A stretch of 6,939 nucleotides of DNA from Deltaproteobacteria bacterium (GCA_019313105.1 JAFDBW010000162.1:1-6939), one strand, 5' to 3'. Shown: positions 1 through 6,450, counted from the stretch's first letter. The notes: generated by a model from the sequence alone, not told the origin. Translations and numbers: made by a program.

Positions 1-2440
1 CCCCGGACTCGTACTCGCCGGATTCGAGGTTCTGTAAAACCTCCTTGGCCCTCTCGATCACTCTGGACGGCAGACCGGCCAGGCGCGCGACCTGGATCCC
101 GTAGGAATGACTGGCCCCACCCTTAACGATGCGCCGCAGGAAAATGATCTGGTCGTCCCACTCCTTAACCGCAACGTTGTAGTTCTGTACCCGTTCACGG
201 GTCAGCGCAAGATCTGTCAGCTCATGGTAGTGGGTCGCAAAGAGCGTCTTGGCCGCAACCTTGGCATTGTCATGCAAATATTCAGCCACTGCCCAGGCGA
301 TACTGACACCGTCGAACGTCGATGTCCCACGGCCTATCTCATCAAGTACGATCAGGCTGCGCGGGGTGGCATGGTTGAGTATATTGGCGGCCTCTGTCAT
401 CTCAACCATGAAAGTCGACTGGCCACGGGCCAGGTTGTCGCTCGCCCCGACCCTGGTGAAAATTCGATCGACAATCCCGATCCGTGCTTTTTTTGCAGGC
501 ACCAGGCAGCCCATCTGCGCCATCAGGACCAGCAGCGCGACCTGCCGCATGAACGTCGACTTGCCGGCCATATTGGGTCCGGTAATGATCAGAATCTGCC
601 TTTCCTCGGTGTCCATGTGTACATCATTGGCAACGAAACGCTCACCCAGGTTCATCGTCTCAATAACCGGATGGCGCCCGTCCTCGATAAGCAGGTCGGT
701 CGATTCGTCCATCTCGGGGCGGCAATAATTCCGTTCATGGGACAGGTCTGCCAGGCCAAGCAGGATATCCAGGATCGCAACCTTGTCGGCTGTGGCCTGA
801 ATACGCTGGCCCTGCGTCGCAACCTGTCTCCGGACTTTCTGGAAAAGGTCGTATTCGATCTCGACAACCCGGTCTTCGGCACCCAGCACCTTTTCTTCAT
901 ATTCTTTAAGGGTCGGAGTTATGTAGCGTTCGGCATTGGCCAGGGTTTGCTTGCGCTGGTAATCTTCCGGCACACGGTCCAGCTGGGACTTGGTCACTTC
1001 GATGTAATATCCAAAGACCCTGTTGTAGCGAACCTTGAGATTCGAGATCCCGGTTTTTTCCTTCTCCTCCTGCTCCAGTCGGGCGATCCAACCCTTACCT
1101 TCTCGGCTGATGCTGCGCAACTCATCCAGCTCGCTGTGGTAACCCTCCCGGATCAGACCGCCTTCACGCAAAACAAAAGGTGGGTCGTCGACAATTGAAC
1201 CGGAAATCAATGCGGCCATATCAGGCAGCGTATCCAGAGATTCGCGCAAACCGGTCAGCATGGGGCTGTCGAGTGGTGCCAGCAGATCGATTATCTGTGG
1301 CAGCTTCTCCAGCGAGATGCGCAAGGCTGCCAGGTCCTTGGCATTGCCGGTTGCCATGGCAATCCTGCCGTTGAGGCGTTCCAGGTCGTATACCTCGTCG
1401 AGCGCACGGCGCAGATCGTCCCGGCAAAGGCTTTCCCTGACCAGCTCCTCTACGGCTACATGCCGCTCTTCAATACGCTGTCGATCGACCAGCGGATGGG
1501 TCATCCAGTGCCGCAGCTTGCGAGCGCCCATGGCCGTCACGGTACGGTCCATAACTCCCAGCAGCGACCCGCGCCGGCCGCCATCATGCAGGGTTTCTGT
1601 GAGCTCCAGGTTGCGGCGTGTAAAGTCATCAAGGACCATGTGATCGCGGACATGGTAAGTCTGCAGTGGCTGCAGGTGCGAGATCGAGCCCTTCTGGGTC
1701 TCTTCCAGGTAATAAAGAATCATCCCGGCAGCCCTAACCGCCGCCGGCATATCATGGCAGCCAAAGCTTTCCATGGAACTGTCCGGAAATGATTCGAGCA
1801 ACATTAGCCGCGCACGGTCTTCGGCGGCAGCCCACTCTGGTAGACGATTGACGTTGCGCCCCTGCAGTGAGCCCTGCAGCAGGTTGACCAGGCTGTCGCC
1901 GGACTCACCTTCGACCACCAGCACCTCGGCAGGATCACGGGAAATAATCTCCCCGGCCGTACTCTCTGGATCGAGCAGTTCGGTGACGCGGAATTCACCG
2001 GTCGTAATGTCGACACAGGCGACTCCGTAACAGCCGTTTTTATCCGGCATTAGAGCCATCAGGTAATTGTTGCGTCGCGGGTCCAAGGTATCGGTGTCAA
2101 CAACCAGGCCGGGGGTTACAACCCTGACAACCGCGCGCTTGACAATCCCCTTGGCTTGCTTAGGGTCTTCCACCTGCTCGCAGATCGCGACCTTGTGACC
2201 ATTCTGGACCAGCTTGGCGACATAAGGCTGGCAGCTGTGAAAAGGCACGCCACAAAGCGGAATTTCCGCTGTTGCGCCCTTGTTTCGAGACGTCAGGGTG
2301 ATATCGAGAACGCGCGCCGCAACCACCGCGTCTTCCATGAACATTTCATAGAAATCGCCAAGGCGAAAGAAAAGAATCGCATCCGGATATTCGGACTTGA
2401 TCTCCAGGTACTGCTGCATCATGGGAGTGGTTTTTGCCAT
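1..2440 (-). CDS. mutS: DNA mismatch repair protein MutS, 3' end cut by window edge
   Basis: MutS recognises mismatches and small loops in DNA and recruits MutL in an ATP-dependent way. The reading frame is open for 813 codons from the ATG at 2440 to the left edge; I checked every in-frame triplet and found no stop. The mismatch-binding motif GDFYE gives Phe30-x-Glu32, matching the E. coli Phe36/Glu38 pair. The Walker A motif GPNMAGKST spans about residues 621-629. Walker B with LDEIGRGTSTFDG has Asp700-Glu701. FATHYHEL falls at 734-741 and HSYGIQVARLAG starts at 778. Family members are usually about 850-870 aa, so only the C-terminal 40-60 residues (clamp-binding and tetramer region) should be missing. 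The start is fixed by an in-frame TGA four codons upstream, and the ribosome site is weak. The gene is divergent from the operon starting at 2656. The N-terminal sequence, with TPMMQQYLEIK and DITLTSRNKG, resembles Desulfuromonadales MutS1. Confidence 0.97.
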   Translation of the reverse strand, partial: MAKTTPMMQQYLEIKSEYPDAILFFRLGDFYEMFMEDAVVAARVLDITLTSRNKGATAEIPLCGVPFHSCQPYVAKLVQNGHKVAICEQVEDPKQAKGIVKRAVVRVVTPGLVVDTDTLDPRRNNYLMALMPDKNGCYGVACVDITTGEFRVTELLDPESTAGEIISRDPAEVLVVEGESGDSLVNLLQGSLQGRNVNRLPEWAAAEDRARLMLLESFPDSSMESFGCHDMPAAVRAAGMILYYLEETQKGSISHLQPLQTYHVRDHMVLDDFTRRNLELTETLHDGGRRGSLLGVMDRTVTAMGARKLRHWMTHPLVDRQRIEERHVAVEELVRESLCRDDLRRALDEVYDLERLNGRIAMATGNAKDLAALRISLEKLPQIIDLLAPLDSPMLTGLRESLDTLPDMAALISGSIVDDPPFVLREGGLIREGYHSELDELRSISREGKGWIARLEQEEKEKTGISNLKVRYNRVFGYYIEVTKSQLDRVPEDYQRKQTLANAERYITPTLKEYEEKVLGAEDRVVEIEYDLFQKVRRQVATQGQRIQATADKVAILDILLGLADLSHERNYCRPEMDESTDLLIEDGRHPVIETMNLGERFVANDVHMDTEERQILIITGPNMAGKSTFMRQVALLVLMAQMGCLVPAKKARIGIVDRIFTRVGASDNLARGQSTFMVEMTEAANILNHATPRSLIVLDEIGRGTSTFDGVSIAWAVAEYLHDNAKVAAKTLFATHYHELTDLALTRERVQNYNVAVKEWDDQIIFLRRIVKGGASHSYGIQVARLAGLPSRVIERAKEVLQNLESGEYESG

Positions 2441-2591
2441 CTGTGCATAAACTCAACAATAAACTAAAAAAAACAACCCGTTAAAGGGCCGCCCTGGCAA
2501 CATTAATGCTACGCTTCGCAACATTATTATGTTAACAAAACAGCCAGATCACTGTAAACAGCAAAGACTCATTTATGACATAAACTGAAGG

Positions 2592-2620
2592 TTGCCAAGC
2601 CTTTTAAAGTCCTTTATGGT
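2592..2620 (+). promoter_or_regulatory. candidate sigma-70 promoter for the 2656/3183 operon
   Basis: TTGCCA (2592-2597) and TATGGT (2615-2620) are separated by 17 bp, each matching four of six positions of the -35 and -10 consensus. Transcription would begin near 2627, leaving a leader of about 30 nt that contains AAGGAG at 2638-2643. The arms AGTCC (2608-2612) and GGACT (2623-2627) form a short dyad straddling the -10, a possible operator. This is pattern matching only. Confidence 0.4.
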
Positions 2621-2655
2621 TAGGACTACTTCAGAATAAGGAGTTCACCATCCTA

Positions 2656-3186
2656 ATGGGGCCTGATAAAGACCTGAAACCACTCCTCCAGGGGTTGAAC
2701 AAAAACGACTTTAACATTCTTACCCTTGACGATGAGATACGGGTCGACAGGAGGTGCGTCGACTTGCTGCGCCACTTCAATCAGTATTTAGCCTGCCAAG
2801 AGGGGCTGTCGCCGGAACAGGCTGCTGAGATCTGCCACGGCGCAGACTATTTCCTGCGTGAATTCATGATCGCCGACCGGCGCGACAATCTTTTCTGTAC
2901 GACAGCAGAACGTGTTCGACAGTTTGCCGGGCATTGGTACATTATCCGCACCACTGAACCAAACCTCACGGAACTGGCAATGGTCCTCAGGGGCACGGCC
3001 CTGTTCTACAATTTCCTCGCGGAGCAAAACCTCATCGACCCGAAGGTCTCGATGGATATTGCACAGCAATGCAATGAAACCGGGTATTACCAGCAAAGAA
3101 TCGATACTTTCTGGGCCATAGAGGGTGACGGTTTTGACGCCTGGCGACAAGCCTGCCCACTTGAGCCGGTGCCCGACATACCATGA
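2656..3186 (+). CDS. Uncharacterised 176-aa protein, translationally coupled to the metal exporter
   Basis: I do not recognise this protein as a named family. It has no signal peptide or clear membrane segment, so it is probably cytosolic and mainly helical. Residues about 36-130 follow the spacing of the SAM-like core-binding domain of tyrosine recombinases: a GLSPEQA turn (50-56), DYFLREF (64-70), a TTAERVRQF helix (82-90) and an LFYNFLAEQNLID stretch (116-128), which recalls the L-x-x-FY-x-FL...GLI pattern. No catalytic domain follows; the last 45 residues are acidic and aromatic, with Tyr144-Tyr145, Trp153 and Trp163. That resemblance is inference only. Start choice: AAGGAG at 2638-2643 lies 12 nt before the ATG, a little far but with no better alternative. 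The stop TGA (3184-3186) overlaps the ATG of the transporter as ATGA, so the two genes form an operon. Codon use resembles mutS. Confidence 0.85.
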   Translation: MGPDKDLKPLLQGLNKNDFNILTLDDEIRVDRRCVDLLRHFNQYLACQEGLSPEQAAEICHGADYFLREFMIADRRDNLFCTTAERVRQFAGHWYIIRTTEPNLTELAMVLRGTALFYNFLAEQNLIDPKVSMDIAQQCNETGYYQQRIDTFWAIEGDGFDAWRQACPLEPVPDIP

Positions 3187-4169
3187 CACAGCCGCCCCGA
3201 TCACCCAAAATAACTGCAGCCTGGCTCTCCGTGTTAACCGCACTCTGCCTGGCAATTTTGAAACTCTTCACCGGTTTTTTTACCGGCAGCTTGGCCGTAC
3301 TGACCTCGGCCATAGACTCGTTGCTGGACATCCTCATGTCCGGCATCAACCTTATTGCTATCGGACATGCGGAGCAACCTGCAGACGAACAGCACCCTTA
3401 CGGCCACGGCAAGTTCGAGACGCTCGCAACCCTTTTTCAATCTGTGGTGATTGCCCTGTCCGGTGCCTGGATTATCTACGAGGCAATCCAGCGCATGATC
3501 GTGGCCAGCCCGATCAAGCAAACCGGCGTCGGCATTGTGGTCATGTCGATCAGCACAGCCGTTTCATACCTGATCAGCCGGCACCTGCGTAAAGTCGCCA
3601 AAGCAACCGATTCGTCGGCACTTGAAGCTGACTCGCTGCACTTTTCAATGGACGTGTACACCAACCTAGCCCTGCTGGCCGGTCTAATCCTCATCACCTG
3701 GTTCAACCTGCTATGGCTGGATCCGGTCATGTCGATCCTGGTCGCCTGCTACATCCTTTTTGAAGCACTCCGGCTGATGCGTCACGGCATGCGGGATATC
3801 CTTGATGAGCAACTACCCGAAACCGTGCGCAAGGAGATCGAAGAGCTGATCGAAGAACATAAATTCGACCTGTTCGGCTACCACAACCTGCGAACACGGC
3901 GGGCCGGGTCACAGAAGTTGATCGATTTCCACTTAACCGTGTGCAAGCACCTTTCGGTTGAAGAAGCACACGATATTACTGACTACATAGAGAAAAAGAT
4001 CGGCGAGCATATCATCGGTACGGATGTAACGATTCATGTCGAGCCCTGTCGGCGACACGACTGCCCCGGAAGAGACGTCTGTCAGACTCAGAAAGTCCGT
4101 CACGCCGAAAAGCAGCATAAGAAATGGTGGCAACAGGACAATGAATCCACAGAGAGTCAGCCGCAATGA
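3183..4169 (+). CDS. Cation diffusion facilitator (FieF/YiiP-type) divalent metal/proton antiporter
   Basis: This 328-aa inner-membrane exporter should move Zn2+ or Fe2+ class cations out of the cytosol in exchange for protons, working as a dimer. Six membrane segments are visible at about 12-34, 38-60, 82-104, 113-134, 153-175 and 177-197. The transport site is Asp45/Asp49 in helix 2 (SAIDSLLD) and His153/Asp157 in helix 5 (LHFSMD), the same numbers as E. coli YiiP. Interface-site ligands Asp68, His71 and His75 are also kept. In the cytosolic domain (about 205-290) His234, His250, His285 and Glu287 line up with the YiiP regulatory site, Glu replacing Asp. The protein then carries an extra tail after EPC with Cys289, His292, Cys294, Cys300, His307 and His312, ending in a charged, Gln-rich stretch. 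The start overlaps the previous stop and lacks a strong ribosome site, consistent with coupling. The exact metal cannot be fixed from sequence. Confidence 0.95.
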   Translation: MTQPPRSPKITAAWLSVLTALCLAILKLFTGFFTGSLAVLTSAIDSLLDILMSGINLIAIGHAEQPADEQHPYGHGKFETLATLFQSVVIALSGAWIIYEAIQRMIVASPIKQTGVGIVVMSISTAVSYLISRHLRKVAKATDSSALEADSLHFSMDVYTNLALLAGLILITWFNLLWLDPVMSILVACYILFEALRLMRHGMRDILDEQLPETVRKEIEELIEEHKFDLFGYHNLRTRRAGSQKLIDFHLTVCKHLSVEEAHDITDYIEKKIGEHIIGTDVTIHVEPCRRHDCPGRDVCQTQKVRHAEKQHKKWWQQDNESTESQPQ

Positions 4170-4213
4170 CAATCAGACAAAAGTGACATTGCTGAACAGA
4201 TGATGCAGGACAA

Positions 4214-4250
4214 AACAGGGGCGCAATGTTCATCTCATTGTGCCCCCGTT
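4214..4250 (+). terminator. Hairpin terminator after the transporter gene
   Basis: GGGGCGCAATG (4218-4228) pairs with CATTGTGCCCC (4236-4246) around a 7-nt loop, 11 bp with one G-U pair. After an A/C mismatch, AAC (4214-4216) also pairs with GTT (4248-4250). The hairpin starts about 45 nt past the transporter stop. The downstream T content is poor, so it may work as a weak intrinsic terminator or as an RNA 3'-end stabiliser. Confidence 0.55.
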
Positions 4251-4360
4251 ATGATTTCAGGGTAATTGGATTTTATTGAAGAGAAAGTCTCTGCATCAAG
4301 GCACTGACACTCAGCCGTCAGTGTTGGGAATAGTGTCCTCTATGTCCTGACTGGAGACCA

Positions 4361-4393
4361 CATAAGAGAAAGGCCACCTGCGCACAGGTGGCC
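4361..4393 (-). terminator. Rho-independent terminator of the ABM-domain gene
   Basis: GGCCACCTG (4372-4380) and CAGGTGGCC (4385-4393) form a perfect 9-bp GC-rich stem with a CGCA (minus strand TGCG) tetraloop. Read on the minus strand it lies about 41 nt beyond the stop of the 4435-4770 gene and is followed at once by TTTCTCTT (4371-4364), a usable T tract. It also faces transcription coming from the transporter operon. Confidence 0.7.
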
Positions 4394-4434
4394 ATTATTT
4401 CCTTGACCTAAATACCTCTACCAATAGATCTGTC

Positions 4435-4770
4435 CTAAACCCCTTGGAGACTATGGTGAGGGTACCCATCAGACAAAGAGTGATCGCGCACGATATGCCC
4501 GACCCGGATACGGGAGTGATGAAACAAGACGTCGCGGCCACTAGCTTGCGCATGACGGTGCTCTTGAAGGTTACGCCATCTTGATACAGATTCTTCATCT
4601 TCCCAGAAAGAAAGAGAAAGCAGCTTTTTGGGATCTGTCAGACTTTGAAAATATTCTATAGATTTAAAGCCTGGCGTTTGTATTAGTCTTTCTTTCAACA
4701 TAGCGGCAATACTTAAATACTCTGGCTTTTCTTCATCATTAGGGATCACTTCAAAAATGATTGCGACCAT
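4435..4770 (-). CDS. Antibiotic biosynthesis monooxygenase (ABM) domain protein
   Basis: A 111-aa single-domain protein of the dimeric alpha/beta ferredoxin-like ABM fold. Members include quinol or polyketide monooxygenases and heme-degrading enzymes, so the substrate cannot be named here. The N-terminal strand MVAIIFEVIP, the helix up to about residue 31, GFKSIEYFQSLTDP (34-47) and LSLSFWEDEESVSRWRN (51-67), followed by EHRHAQASGR (70-79) and the strand SRIRVGHIVRD (86-96), form the usual order. Length is typical for the family. The last 15 residues are His/Ser-rich and not recognisable. A longer frame opens at 4782, but the ATG at 4770 is chosen because GGAGGAA overlaps that upstream ATG and sits at proper spacing for 4770. 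It is single-copy on the minus strand, ends before a strong terminator, and has an AT-rich setting unlike the transporter operon. It is probably cytosolic. Confidence 0.88.
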   Translation of the reverse strand: MVAIIFEVIPNDEEKPEYLSIAAMLKERLIQTPGFKSIEYFQSLTDPKKLLSLSFWEDEESVSRWRNLQEHRHAQASGRDVLFHHSRIRVGHIVRDHSLSDGYPHHSLQGV

Positions 4771-4773
4771 TTG

Positions 4774-4780
4774 TTCCTCC
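4774..4780 (-). promoter_or_regulatory. Ribosome binding site deciding the ABM gene start
   Basis: Minus-strand GGAGGAA, with its GGAGG core (4780-4776) 5 nt before the ATG at 4770. The longer alternative start (ATG at 4782) would bury this site inside the coding region as Met-Glu-Glu-Gln, so the downstream ATG is preferred. Confidence 0.8.
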
Positions 4781-4832
4781 ATTATTAAACCGGATGTGTC
4801 TCAAATGCTTTGGTGGCCAGAAGACAAAAGTT

Positions 4833-4849
4833 CATGTTCCAGGGACATG
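4833..4849. promoter_or_regulatory. 17-bp near-palindrome upstream of the ABM gene, possible operator
   Basis: CATGTTCC-A-GGGACATG: the two 8-base arms are complementary at seven of eight positions. Its centre lies about 70 bp upstream of the chosen ABM start, a usual place for an operator or activator site. No matching known binding-site consensus is recognised. Confidence 0.3.
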
Positions 4850-4992
4850 GTGAATGCGACAATCTTTAAGCTTTAATTTCGTGCTTTGATTGAACATTAC
4901 AACTGCTGGAGCTAATATCGAAACCAGCGACATTTCAAGTTTCCCCAAAAAACACCGCCAACTTACAACAACAAATAGGCGAGGCCAAATGA

Positions 4993-5056
4993 GAGCGTTG
5001 CATGTATGTGTTCTTATATTGCTCTGGTACGTCAGATTGAAAGAAATGCAACGCTC
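4993..5056. repeat. Perfect 11-bp inverted repeat with 42-nt spacer
   Basis: GAGCGTTGCAT (4993-5003) is exactly mirrored by ATGCAACGCTC (5046-5056). It lies about 45 nt beyond the stop of the 57-codon gene. The bases next to the arms do not form an obvious target-site duplication, and the spacer is not T-rich after the arm, so neither a mini-transposon nor an intrinsic terminator is clearly supported. Confidence 0.7.
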
Positions 5057-5087
5057 AAACACCTTTATTGGATAGAAAGTAATCCTT

Positions 5088-5115
5088 TATTTGCAGTCTT
5101 CTATTTGCAGTCTTC
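5088..5115. repeat. Tandem duplication of a 14-bp unit over a stop codon
   Basis: TATTTGCAGTCTTC occurs twice in direct succession (5088-5101 and 5102-5115). The second copy contains the last codons and part of the stop of the 57-codon minus-strand gene. Removing one copy would leave the same protein end but change its stop from TAG to TAA. Confidence 0.85.
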
Positions 5116-5274
5116 GTAAGCCCAGATTTCGGAGGCATTTTCTACCCGGACGACGAGCTTGTCTTCTGTCACATCGACAACAATTCCTTCTTTCCCTAAT
5201 TTATGATTTGTGACTTGACGCATATCTCCGTGTTTAACCGCTTGACAGACATTGATCAACTCTTCTGTACTCAT
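5101..5274 (-). CDS. Small 57-aa protein of unknown function
   Basis: A short gene easily missed by length cut-offs. It starts at ATG 5274, preceded by AGGAGG at 5290-5285 (10 nt away) and a second AAGGA directly next to the start, and ends with TAG at 5103-5101. The protein begins MSTEELINVCQAVKHGD, a likely helix, then MRQVTNHKLGKEG and an alternating-strand part, GIVVDVTEDKLVVRVENASE (30-49), ending IWAYEDCK. The strand-rich second half, with Gly-Ile-Val-Val and Leu-Val-Val-Arg-Val, suggests a small SH3-like or KOW-like beta barrel, which is inference only. There is one Cys at 10 and one at 56; no signal peptide or membrane segment. It is divergent from the LuxR-type regulator 252 bp away. 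I do not recognise the family. The good ribosome site and protein-like residue pattern make it likely real. Confidence 0.75.
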   Translation of the reverse strand: MSTEELINVCQAVKHGDMRQVTNHKLGKEGIVVDVTEDKLVVRVENASEIWAYEDCK

Positions 5275-5421
5275 TCCTTTCGAGCCTCCTGTGGATTAGG
5301 TTCGTCAATTAACTCAGATGCTGACAAGTTATATTTTCAAGCCTTGGACCTTTGTCTTGCTTTCGCTCGCGATCAGAAGTGGGCCAATAGAAACGGTTGA
5401 ATTATTTACCTAAACAACAGT

Positions 5422-5451
5422 TTGAATAATTTTATGTTTAATCTCTATTAA
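5422..5451 (+). promoter_or_regulatory. Weak candidate promoter for the LuxR-type regulator
   Basis: TTGAAT (5422-5427) and TATTAA (5446-5451) with 18 bp between them resemble a sigma-70 promoter. The region is very AT-rich, so chance matches are common; TACAAT at 5458-5463 is another possible -10. Confidence 0.25.
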
Positions 5452-5474
5452 CGTAAATACAATTATGTTACATA
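5438..5474. promoter_or_regulatory. Two small palindromes in the divergent spacer, possible operators
   Basis: TTAAT-CTCT-ATTAA (5438-5451) and TATGT-T-ACATA (5464-5474) are both perfect dyads, with centres about 25 bp apart, just upstream of the regulator gene and over its candidate promoter. Such sites would suit autoregulation or control of the divergent small gene. AT-rich DNA gives chance dyads easily. Confidence 0.3.
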
Positions 5475-5526
5475 TAGAGTGCCTATAAAATATATGCATT
5501 TTGTCAAATGTAATGTGAGGCTAAAT

Positions 5527-6450
5527 ATGAAACAAAATAATGAATGTTCTATTGGAGGTTGTGAAGAGTTGTCGTTACTGCAGGCGCAACTTATGTCATT
5601 ACAGCGAGAACATCAACAGAGAGAACTTCAACTACGGGAACGGATCAAAGAATTAGACTGTCTCTATAAACTGACAAAATTGATTGAAAAAAACGAGGAC
5701 TCGCTCGATAAAATACTGCAAGGAGCGATCAACTTATTACTGGTGTCCTGGCAATATCCTAAAATTACCTGCGCTAGAATTCGCTACAGAGAGCAGACGT
5801 TCCAGTCAAGTAATTTCAAAACGACCCGATGGAAACAGAAGGCTCCTATAGTCATCTCTGATATTAAGGAAGGGGTCGTTGAAGTTTACTATTTGAAAAA
5901 AAGTCCACGTCTGGACGAGGGCCCGTTTCTTAAAGAAGAGCGTTTGCTGATCGACGCTGTCAGTAATCGCCTTGCAAAAGCTGCCGAGAGAATTAACACA
6001 CGACGACAACTAAAGGTAGAGCGCCAGGCCTTACAAGACGCCAATGCTGCTCTCCATGATTCTTTGGTCCAGAGTCAGCGGGAAAAAAAGAAGGTGGGGG
6101 TATCGATCCAAGCCAAGGTCGATAAAATCGTCATTCCAATACTCTATGCTTTGCAAGCGGAAATGAGTTCAAACCAATTGGAATACCTGGAACTACTGAA
6201 AAAAAACCTTGAAAATATCATTTCTCCCTTTGTTGAGAAGAGTCAAGTGACCATGTCTAAACTAAGTCCGATCGAGATTCAAATCGGCGATATGATCAAG
6301 CACGGCTTATCAACAAAGGAAATCGCCAGAATTCGCGGAATTTCCCCTGCCACAGTAAATCGGCATAGAGAAAGTATTCGGCGTAAACTCGACATAACCA
6401 ATCGTAAGGTGAACTTGACTTCTTACCTTAATAATATTGTGGATAAGTAG
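5527..6450 (+). CDS. LuxR-type HTH regulator with N-terminal coiled coil and GAF-like sensor domain
   Basis: A 307-aa cytosolic transcription factor. Residues about 14-45 are a Gln/Glu/Leu-rich coiled coil running into RIKELDCLYKLTKLIEK, the entry to a GAF-like domain (about 40-155) with SWQYPKITCARIRY and DEGPFLKEERLLIDAVSNRLAKAAER. This domain type is common in deltaproteobacterial sensor kinases and PAS/GAF-LuxR regulators; its ligand is unknown. A second coiled coil (about 157-188) leads to a helical linker (to 243) and the C-terminal LuxR-type helix-turn-helix (about 245-302): LSPIEIQIGDMIKHGLSTKEIA, then ISPATVNRHRESIRRKL as recognition helix. There is no receiver domain, transmitter domain or membrane segment. 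A longer frame begins at a GTG (5479), but ATG 5527 is preferred because GTGAGG ends 6 nt before it and the upstream residues are not protein-like. The gene is AT-rich compared with both flanks, which may point to transfer. Confidence 0.9.
   Translation: MKQNNECSIGGCEELSLLQAQLMSLQREHQQRELQLRERIKELDCLYKLTKLIEKNEDSLDKILQGAINLLLVSWQYPKITCARIRYREQTFQSSNFKTTRWKQKAPIVISDIKEGVVEVYYLKKSPRLDEGPFLKEERLLIDAVSNRLAKAAERINTRRQLKVERQALQDANAALHDSLVQSQREKKKVGVSIQAKVDKIVIPILYALQAEMSSNQLEYLELLKKNLENIISPFVEKSQVTMSKLSPIEIQIGDMIKHGLSTKEIARIRGISPATVNRHRESIRRKLDITNRKVNLTSYLNNIVDK

Larger units (their letters stand above)
4771..5100. other. 330-bp stretch between the ABM gene and the 57-codon gene, no convincing gene
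   Basis: Open frames exist on both strands (4890-5075 plus, 4832-5062 minus), but neither has a ribosome site, a recognisable domain or a coding-like residue pattern. The stretch holds the ABM ribosome site, a 17-bp near-palindrome at 4833-4849, an 11-bp inverted repeat with a 42-nt spacer at 4993-5056, and half of a 14-bp tandem duplication at its right end. No tRNA-like or known riboswitch structure was seen. It could house the ABM promoter and an untranslated leader or a small RNA. Confidence 0.5.

Noticed and set aside
107..1198. 363-codon open frame on the plus strand
   Set aside because: It is in codon register with mutS on the opposite strand and owes its openness to mutS codon choice; it has no ribosome site and no recognisable domain.
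3125..3592. Plus-strand frame of 155 codons overlapping the exporter, and minus-strand frames at 2788-3255 and 3032-3349
   Set aside because: They overlap well-supported genes with clear motifs and show no protein family features.
4302..4323. CACTGAC/GTCAGTG hairpin as a third terminator
   Set aside because: The stem is 7 bp with an 8-nt loop and no T run follows on either strand; it may be incidental.
4993..5056. Mini-transposon (MITE) reading of the inverted repeat
   Set aside because: The flanks AATGA and AAACA give no target-site duplication, and no second copy is present in the window.
4832..5075. Opposing short frames in the stretch between the ABM gene and the 57-codon gene
   Set aside because: There is no ribosome site, and the residue pattern looks random; both span the inverted repeat.
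5203..5400. 65-codon plus-strand frame
   Set aside because: It is antisense to the better supported 57-codon gene and runs through its ribosome site and promoter region.
5479..5526. GTG-initiated N-terminal extension of the LuxR-type regulator
   Set aside because: The ATG at 5527 has a well-spaced GTGAGG, and the extra 16 residues look non-coding and include an AT-rich promoter-like stretch.
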